Shown here piece after piece: positions 58,721 through 64,000 of a DNA stretch of 64,000 nt. Within the stretch, counting starts at the first letter, position 1; the number at the start of each line of letters is the position of its first letter. Under the pieces are notes generated by a model, which did not search any database, was not told the origin of the DNA, and was given only the letters and a program-made list of their open reading frames with translations. The stretch is taken from assembly GCF_900110215.1 (NCBI RefSeq), contig NZ_FOCX01000012.1:1-64000 (forward strand), in the 5' to 3' direction. Source of the DNA: Halorientalis persicus. Its GTDB lineage: Archaea; Halobacteriota; Halobacteria; Halobacteriales; Haloarculaceae. The translations under genes and the position numbers were made by a program.

Positions 58721-59773
58721 TTACAGGATGTCGAATTTCTCGGCGAGTTCGCGCAGGTTCTGCTTGACGTCCTCGCGGCCGACCTCACCGCGGAGGATCC
58801 CGATGACGCCACTGGGCGCGAACAGCACGGTCACCATGATGAGCAGTCCGATCAGTGGCAGGTAGATCGTCGTGTTCCCGAGGAACAGCGAGGACAGGCG
58901 GTTGAGCAGGAAGATCAGCACCCCGCCGATGATGGGGCCACCGATGGTGCCCAGTCCGCCAAGAAGCGCCATGATGATCATCTGGTCGGTGATGATCGGC
59001 GCGAGCACGTCGTTCGGGTGGATGAACGTGATGTAGTACGCGTTCGCACCGCCGAACAGCGCGGCGATGACACACGAGATGACGTACACCCGCCGCTTGA
59101 TCTTCGTGGCGTCGATGCCAAGCGACTGGGCGGCGTCCTCGTGGTCCCGGATGGCCTTCACCCGGAAGCCGAACTCGCTGTGCTCGAAGAGGAAGTAGGC
59201 CAGCGCGATGGTCCCCAGCGTGAGTACCATCATCAGGTAGTAGAAGAACATCTCGTCGGGCCAGCCGACCAGCGGGATGCCGGACGTGCCGGGGCCCGTC
59301 GGGAACGTCATCCCGTAGGTGCCGCCGGTGATCTCCAGGATGAGCGCGAGTTCCTTGATCGCTTCCGCGAACGCCCAGGTCGCGATGGCGAAGTAGGCCC
59401 CGGAGAGTCGGAGTGTCGGGACGCCGACGACGTAGGCCAGCACGGCACAGAACACACCCGCGATCAGGAGACCGGCGACGAACGGCAGTTCGAGTTCGAC
59501 CATGACGATCCCGGTGACGAACGCGCCGACGCCGAAGTACGCACCGTGGCCGAAGTCGAGGTACCCGGCGTAGCCGCCGATCATGTTCCAGGACTGGGCC
59601 AGGCCGATCCACATCAGCGCGCCGAGCGCGATGCGCGTCCAGAACGTGCTAAGCGCGAACGGCAACACCGCCAGGACGACCGCGCCGATACCGAACAGCC
59701 AGAGGTGCGCGTCGTCCCGTCCGAGCAGCGCCTGGAACCGGTCACGAACCGTCAGGTCGTTTTCGGTTCCCAC
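58721..59773 (-). CDS. livM: Branched-chain amino acid-type ABC permease (LivM)
   Basis: A 350-residue membrane protein from a GTG. Hydrophobic helices with GLAQSWNMIGGYAGYLDFGHGAYFGVGAF, the conserved LivM/LivH motif, and GIDATKIKRRVYVISCVIAALFGGANAYY (EAA-like coupling region). About nine helices. One base separates it from the livH stop. Confidence 0.9.
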   Translation of the reverse strand: MGTENDLTVRDRFQALLGRDDAHLWLFGIGAVVLAVLPFALSTFWTRIALGALMWIGLAQSWNMIGGYAGYLDFGHGAYFGVGAFVTGIVMVELELPFVAGLLIAGVFCAVLAYVVGVPTLRLSGAYFAIATWAFAEAIKELALILEITGGTYGMTFPTGPGTSGIPLVGWPDEMFFYYLMMVLTLGTIALAYFLFEHSEFGFRVKAIRDHEDAAQSLGIDATKIKRRVYVISCVIAALFGGANAYYITFIHPNDVLAPIITDQMIIMALLGGLGTIGGPIIGGVLIFLLNRLSSLFLGNTTIYLPLIGLLIMVTVLFAPSGVIGILRGEVGREDVKQNLRELAEKFDIL

Positions 59774-59774
59774 G

Positions 59775-60665
59775 TCAAGCCACCTCCCCCTTGCCGAGCA
59801 GTCCTTCGGGCCGGACCAGCAGGAGCACGTAGATCATCCCGAACAGGACGAAAAACACCAGCTCGCCGCCGAGGTAGACCGCCGTCAGCGACTGGGCCAG
59901 TCCGAGGACGATCCCGCTGATGATGATGCCGGGCAGGTAGCCAAGCCCCGCGAGCACGATCATGAAGAACGCGAACGCGGTGTACTGCAGGCCCATCCCG
60001 GGACCGGCCGAGTAGATGAGACCGATGAACACGCCACCCGTCGCCGTCAGGCCGGCGTAGACCCCGTAGGCGATGGACTGGTAGCGGTTGATGTTGACGC
60101 CCATCAGGCGGGCGATGTCGCGGTCCTCGGCGATGGCCCGGATGGCCGTCCCGCCGGTCGTCCGGTAGAGGTAGTACATGAACGCGACGAGCGAGAGCAC
60201 GCCCACGACGGCGGTGACGACGCGCACTTCCGGGAACGTCCCGAGCCCGCCGATCTCGATGCCGCCACTCAGGGCGTTGGTCGGCACGTTGCGCGTGTTC
60301 GGGCCGAAGATCGTCAGGATCGACCCGCGCATGAAGGTCGCGAGTCCGAACGTGAACACGAGTCCCATCAGCAACGGCATCGGTCTGTCGCCCGTCGTCA
60401 CGTGGTGGATGAACGGCTGGATGACGACGCCCACCAGGAAGAAGGCGACGAACGCCAGCGGCACCACCAACAGCCCCTCGCCGCCGACCATCGGGGCGAC
60501 GATGGCACCGGTAAAGGCCCCGAGCATCACGTACTCACCGACGGCGAAGTCGATGATCTCCAGGACACCGAACACGAGCGCGAAGCCCACGCCGACGGTA
60601 ACGTAAATGCCCCCAAGTAGCAGGCCGTTTATAATCGACTGACTGAGGAGTTCTGTGGAGACCAT
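59775..60665 (-). CDS. livH: Branched-chain amino acid-type ABC permease (LivH)
   Basis: 296 residues from MVSTELLSQSIINGLLLGGI. Motifs GVGFALVFGVLEIIDFAVGEYVMLGAF and AEDRDIARLMGVNINRYQSIAYG (EAA-like region) identify LivH. Eight hydrophobic helices. The longer frame to 60743 would extend into the end of the binding-protein gene and is Arg/Pro-rich, so the ATG at 60665 is preferred. Confidence 0.9.
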   Translation of the reverse strand: MVSTELLSQSIINGLLLGGIYVTVGVGFALVFGVLEIIDFAVGEYVMLGAFTGAIVAPMVGGEGLLVVPLAFVAFFLVGVVIQPFIHHVTTGDRPMPLLMGLVFTFGLATFMRGSILTIFGPNTRNVPTNALSGGIEIGGLGTFPEVRVVTAVVGVLSLVAFMYYLYRTTGGTAIRAIAEDRDIARLMGVNINRYQSIAYGVYAGLTATGGVFIGLIYSAGPGMGLQYTAFAFFMIVLAGLGYLPGIIISGIVLGLAQSLTAVYLGGELVFFVLFGMIYVLLLVRPEGLLGKGEVA

Positions 60666-60669
60666 CGTC

Positions 60670-61947
60670 TCACTCACTGACGGGGTAGTTGGCCTCGGAC
60701 GCGGACGCGGACGAACCGACGACCACGGCCTCGTCGTCGTCACCCTGCAACTGGACTGGGAGCGGACTCGTCGTCGTGTTGTTGTGGTAGAAGTCCCCCT
60801 CCTTGTCGAAGGTCACGTCGCCGTAGAAGGTCTGGACCTCGATGTCCTCGAGGATACTCACGAGCTTGCTCTGTTCGGTGTCCGACAGCGGCGGGGCTGC
60901 GCCCAGTTCTTCGAGTGCCTGCTGGTAGACGATGCCCGCAGCGCTCGAGGCGGCCTGGGTGTAGTCCGGCGACTGGTCGAACTCGTCCCGGGCGGCCTTG
61001 GCGTAGTCCGCGGCGGAGCCGAACAGCTTGCCGCCGGTCCGCTCGATGCTCGGGAGCCACACCGTCGCCCCGAACGTCCCCGAGGCGTCGCCGCCGAGCC
61101 CGTCTTTGAAGTCCGACGTGTTCACGCCGTAGTGACAGAAAAAGCCGTTCGGATCGTAGTTCAACTGGTCCGCTGCCTTCAGGAGGCTCACGTGGCTCCC
61201 GATGTGTCCGCCGTGGAAGTGGAGGTCGGGATCCTCGCTTTTCGCGCTACTGACGACGCTCGTCCAGTCGGTGTCGGACGGGTTCAGGTCGTAGGCCAGC
61301 ACCTCGACGCCCTTGTTTTCGGCCGCGTCACGCATCGCGCTCGCCGTTGCCTTCGAGAACGGTCCGTTGACACCGCTGACGTACACGGACTCCGCAGTTG
61401 GATCCAGCGAGAGGATCTCCTCGGCCGCCTGCCGTGCGATCAGCGTCACCGTCGGGACGGTCCCGAACGTGTGCTTGTACTGTTCCTCCCAGATGCGCGG
61501 TGACTCGGCACTGCCGGAGATGTGTGGCGTCTGGTTTTTCTCCATGATGGGCGCCACGGCCAGCGTGACGTTACTGGAGTACGGTCCCAGAACCGCGTCG
61601 ACCTTCTCGCTGGTGATCATCTGTGAGGCCGCGTCCGCACCCGTACTCGGGTCGGACTTGGCGTCCGCGTAGGTGAGTTCGACCTCGTAGCTGCTGCCGT
61701 CGACCTCGATACCGCCGTTCTCGTTGATCGTCTTCTTCCAGAGGTCGTACCCACGCCGGGTAACCTCGCCACCGAAGCGGAGGTCCCCAGACAGGGACGT
61801 CACCACGCCGAACTTGAACTTGTCCCCGCCTCTGTCCGAGCCGCCACCGAGACAGCCGGCCACGCCCGTGACACCGAGTGCTCCCGTCAGTCCCGCCGCC
61901 TTCGTGAATTGCCGCCTGTTCACCGTATTCTTGAGGTTATCTCGCAT
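60670..61947 (-). CDS. livJ: Branched-chain amino acid-type substrate-binding lipoprotein (LivJ/K)
   Basis: A 425-residue protein with Tat signal NRRQFTKAAGLTGALGVTGVAGCLGG (RRQF plus lipobox VAGC). The body KFKFGVVTSLSGDLRFGGEVTRRGYDLW is the Leu/Ile/Val-binding fold start, then LTYADAKSDPSTGADAASQM and AVLGPYSSNVTLAVAPIMEKNQTP. It delivers the ligand to LivHM outside the cell. First gene of the operon, with a TATA box TTATATAG about 28 bases before the ATG, so leaderless. The ligand may be an amino acid, amide or organic acid. Confidence 0.92.
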   Translation of the reverse strand: MRDNLKNTVNRRQFTKAAGLTGALGVTGVAGCLGGGSDRGGDKFKFGVVTSLSGDLRFGGEVTRRGYDLWKKTINENGGIEVDGSSYEVELTYADAKSDPSTGADAASQMITSEKVDAVLGPYSSNVTLAVAPIMEKNQTPHISGSAESPRIWEEQYKHTFGTVPTVTLIARQAAEEILSLDPTAESVYVSGVNGPFSKATASAMRDAAENKGVEVLAYDLNPSDTDWTSVVSSAKSEDPDLHFHGGHIGSHVSLLKAADQLNYDPNGFFCHYGVNTSDFKDGLGGDASGTFGATVWLPSIERTGGKLFGSAADYAKAARDEFDQSPDYTQAASSAAGIVYQQALEELGAAPPLSDTEQSKLVSILEDIEVQTFYGDVTFDKEGDFYHNNTTTSPLPVQLQGDDDEAVVVGSSASASEANYPVSE

Positions 61948-62224
61948 ACTGATTCCTCATTTTGCACCATACTATATAATAGTTTTGCAGTTTCGAACTC
62001 TATTCAGCATTGCACGGCAATATAGAACTGAAACCAATAGACCGTATCCTCTCGCGACGGCGGATTCGTGTCACTTCGCGTCGCGACGACGCGACGGTCC
62101 CGCTATCGTCAGAAACAGAACTCCATTTCGGGAGAGAAGAATAATTCGAACCAAATACGAGTTTAGCGCTAAAAAGCGAACTGAATCCGAAAAATTATTG
62201 GTTTGAGCGTGTGACGGTCGTCCT
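61948..62224. promoter_or_regulatory. Divergent promoter region between liv operon and acyl-CoA dehydrogenase
   Basis: Minus-strand TATA box CTATTATATAG near 61969-61980 serves the liv operon. On the + strand AAAAATTATTGG near 62191-62202 lies about 25 bases before the ATG at 62225. Both genes therefore look leaderless and share a 277-base control region, which is AT-rich for the genome. Confidence 0.6.
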
Positions 62225-63388
62225 ATGCTCGATTACTACGGTGTGGAAGCGGACCTGTCGGAAGAAGAGCGGATGATCCAGGAGTCGGCGCGGGAGTTCG
62301 TCGACGAGAAGGTGCGACCGGACATCGGCGAACACTGGATCGAGGGCACCTTCCCCAAAGACCTGATCCCGGAGATGGGCGAGATGGGCTTTTACGCGCC
62401 CAATCTCGAAGGGTACGGCTCACCAAACGTCAGCGAGAAAGCCTACGGCATCCTGATGCAGGAACTGGAGGCGTGTGACTCGGGGCTGCGCTCGATGGCC
62501 TCCGTGCAGGGCGCGCTGGTCATGTACCCGATCCACGCCTACGGCAGCGAGGAACAGAAGGAACACTGGCTGCCCAAACTCGGTTCGGGCGAAGCGGTCG
62601 GCTGTTTCGGCCTCACGGAGCCGGAACACGGCTCGAACCCCACCGCGATGGAGACCCGCGCCGAGGAAGCCGACGAGGGCTACGTCCTGAACGGCTCGAA
62701 GACCTGGATCACGAACTCCCCCATCGCGGACGTGGCCGTCGTCTGGGCGCGGGACCAGACCGACCCCGACACGCCCGTCCGCGGGTTCCTCGTCGAGACG
62801 GATCGGGACGGCGTCAGTACGAACAAGATCGACGAGAAGCTCTCCCTGCGGGCGTCCATCACCGGCGAGATCGGCCTCAACGACGTGTACGTCCCCGAGG
62901 AGAACATCCTGCCAGGCGTCGAGGGCATGGGCGGCCCGCTCGGTTGTCTCACGCAGGCGCGCTACGGCATCGCCTGGGGCGCCATCGGGGCGGCGCGTGA
63001 CGGCTTCGAGACGGCGCGGGACTACGCCACCGACCGCGAGCAGTTCGGCGGCCCGATCGCCCGGTTCCAGCTCCAGCAGGACAAACTCGCGGAGATGGCC
63101 ACCCAGATCACCCTCGCCCAACTGCTCGCCCACCGACTCGCCGACCTCAAGGAACGCGGCGACATGCGCCCCCAGCACGTCTCGATGGCCAAGCGCAACA
63201 ACGTCCGGATGGCCCGTGACCAGTCCCGCATCGCCCGCGAGATGCTCGGCGGCAACGGCATCACCGCCGACTACTCGCCGATGCGCCACATGGCCAACCT
63301 CGAAACCGTCTACACCTACGAGGGCACCCACGACATCCACACCCTGATCCTCGGGGAGGATCTGACCGGGTTCGCAGCCTACGAGTGA
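62225..63388 (+). CDS. Glutaryl-CoA dehydrogenase-like acyl-CoA dehydrogenase
   Basis: A 387-residue flavoenzyme. EERMIQESAREFVDEKVRPD, GCFGLTEPEHGSNPTAMETRA (FAD binding), NGSKTWITNSPIADV, ARDYATDREQFGGPIARFQL and, near the C-terminus, METVYTYEGTHDIHTLILG-like TVYTYEGTHDIHTLILGE, with the catalytic Glu in YEGTHDIH. The EPEHGSNP and YEGTHDIH pair is the pattern of glutaryl-CoA dehydrogenases. It would oxidise (and perhaps decarboxylate) a dicarboxylyl-CoA. Three bases later comes a CoA-transferase gene. Confidence 0.9.
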   Translation: MLDYYGVEADLSEEERMIQESAREFVDEKVRPDIGEHWIEGTFPKDLIPEMGEMGFYAPNLEGYGSPNVSEKAYGILMQELEACDSGLRSMASVQGALVMYPIHAYGSEEQKEHWLPKLGSGEAVGCFGLTEPEHGSNPTAMETRAEEADEGYVLNGSKTWITNSPIADVAVVWARDQTDPDTPVRGFLVETDRDGVSTNKIDEKLSLRASITGEIGLNDVYVPEENILPGVEGMGGPLGCLTQARYGIAWGAIGAARDGFETARDYATDREQFGGPIARFQLQQDKLAEMATQITLAQLLAHRLADLKERGDMRPQHVSMAKRNNVRMARDQSRIAREMLGGNGITADYSPMRHMANLETVYTYEGTHDIHTLILGEDLTGFAAYE

Positions 63389-63391
63389 GTC

Positions 63392-64000
63392 ATGACTGGC
63401 GAAGCACGCACTCCCGACGGTGACGACCAGCCCCTCGACGGACTGACCGTCCTCGACGCCTCGCGGGTCCTCGTGGGCCCGTTCTGCACGATGCAACTGG
63501 GTGACCTCGGCGCGGAGGTCATCAAAATCGAACGCCCGGACGGCGGCGACCAGACCCGCGGCTGGCACCCGCCGACCTACGGCGAGGAGAGCGCCTACTA
63601 CGTCAGCATCAACCGCAACAAGCGCTCGCTGACGCTGAACCTCGCCAGCGAGGAGGGGCGCGAGGTGTTCCGTGACCTGGCGACGGAGGCGGACGTCCTC
63701 GTCGAGAACTTCCGGGTCGGAAAGATGGAGGAGTGGGGGCTGGACTACGGGACGCTCAGCGAGGCCAATCCCGAACTCGTCTACTGTTCGCTCTCGGGCT
63801 ACGGCGAGTGGGGCCCACAGAAAGACCGGCCGGCCTACGACATCATGATGCAGGCCGAGGGCGGCCTGATGAGTATCACCGGCGAGGAGGACGGGCCGCC
63901 GGTACGCGTCGGCGTCGCCATCGCCGATATCGGGGCCGGGATGTACGCCACACAGGCGATCCTCGCGGCCTTGCTCTACCGTGAACTCGGCGACGGCACC
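63392..64000 (+). CDS. CaiB/BaiF-family CoA-transferase (partial, runs off the right edge)
   Basis: 203 codons are visible from MTGEARTPDGDDQPLDGLTV. LDASRVLVGPFCTMQLGDLGAEVIKIERPDGGDQTRG is the family start, then SINRNKRSLTLNLASEEGRE, LVENFRVGKMEEWGLDY and CSLSGYGEWGP. DRPAYDIMMQAEGGLM has the nucleophile Asp that forms the acyl anhydride. Next to a glutaryl-CoA-dehydrogenase-like gene, a role in activating glutarate or another dicarboxylate by CoA transfer is likely. Confidence 0.9.
   Translation, partial: MTGEARTPDGDDQPLDGLTVLDASRVLVGPFCTMQLGDLGAEVIKIERPDGGDQTRGWHPPTYGEESAYYVSINRNKRSLTLNLASEEGREVFRDLATEADVLVENFRVGKMEEWGLDYGTLSEANPELVYCSLSGYGEWGPQKDRPAYDIMMQAEGGLMSITGEEDGPPVRVGVAIADIGAGMYATQAILAALLYRELGDGT

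Noticed and set aside
60666-60743. N-terminal extension of LivH
   Set aside because: The extra residues are Arg/Pro/Thr-rich, overlap the end of the binding-protein gene and do not resemble LivH.

Overview
The window is chromosomal DNA from an extremely halophilic archaeon (class Halobacteria). The supporting signs are GC-rich, GAC/GAG/GTC-heavy coding sequence, acidic proteins, leaderless genes with TATA boxes about 25-30 bases upstream, haloarchaeal regulator and lipoprotein families, archaeal N-glycosylation genes (aglF, aglM with an intein, an STT3-like protein), archaeosine synthesis (tgtA, arcS), TrmY and a SAMP-type ubiquitin-like modifier. I cannot assign a genus from sequence alone.

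Layout. 1-9.8 kb is an accessory region. It opens with the end of an IS6-family element, a decayed IS1595/ISH4-like transposase and a decayed DUF433-like gene. A run of small DNA-binding proteins follows: a CxxC protein divergent from a wHTH, an HVO_A0114-type regulator under a perfect 16-base palindrome, and a phiH1-repressor-like/DUF6166 protein. Then come an 835-residue protein with a nuclease-like core, a 157-base MITE-like element, and nearly 2 kb without convincing genes, framed by inverted arms that carry a CGGTGAGGGGGA motif. 9.8-31.5 kb mixes surface-glycan genes (sugar transferase, polytopic membrane protein, aglF, aglM) with selfish or stress modules: three PIN-toxin pairs, an AbiE-like pair, a TumE-type pair, an orphan MntA-like protein, a regulator plus ImmA/IrrE-like protease pair, an IS605-type tnpB element, a dead IS6 copy with an intact 8-base target duplication, and an ABC-2 exporter operon. 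31.5-57.2 kb is mostly core: STT3-like protein, pckA, trmY, Nudix enzymes, an ABC exporter, tRNA-Pro(CGG) with a duplicated 3' end, GT2, tgtA/arcS, a SAMP-like operon, an epoxide-hydrolase-like protein, DoxX, aldehyde ferredoxin oxidoreductase and VanZ. One AT-rich patch (about 37.1-38.05 kb) starts and ends inside genes. 57.2-64 kb holds a complete five-gene branched-chain-amino-acid-type ABC importer divergent from a glutaryl-CoA-dehydrogenase-like gene and a CoA-transferase that runs off the window.

How the genes work together. The glycan genes supply activated sugars (AglF, AglM), lipid-linked priming (sugar transferase) and possibly transfer (STT3-like), as expected for S-layer or archaellum N-glycosylation or exopolysaccharide. 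TgtA and ArcS perform consecutive steps of archaeosine formation. The importer and acyl-CoA genes suggest uptake and CoA-linked breakdown of an organic acid or amino acid. No CRISPR array, rRNA or integrase is visible. The strongest leads for novelty are the inverted-arm region (8.1-9.63 kb), the regulator/zincin pair (18.4-19.8 kb), the SAMP-like protein whose diglycine is not terminal, the AglM intein placed on the catalytic cysteine, and the wHTH-STT3 fusion.
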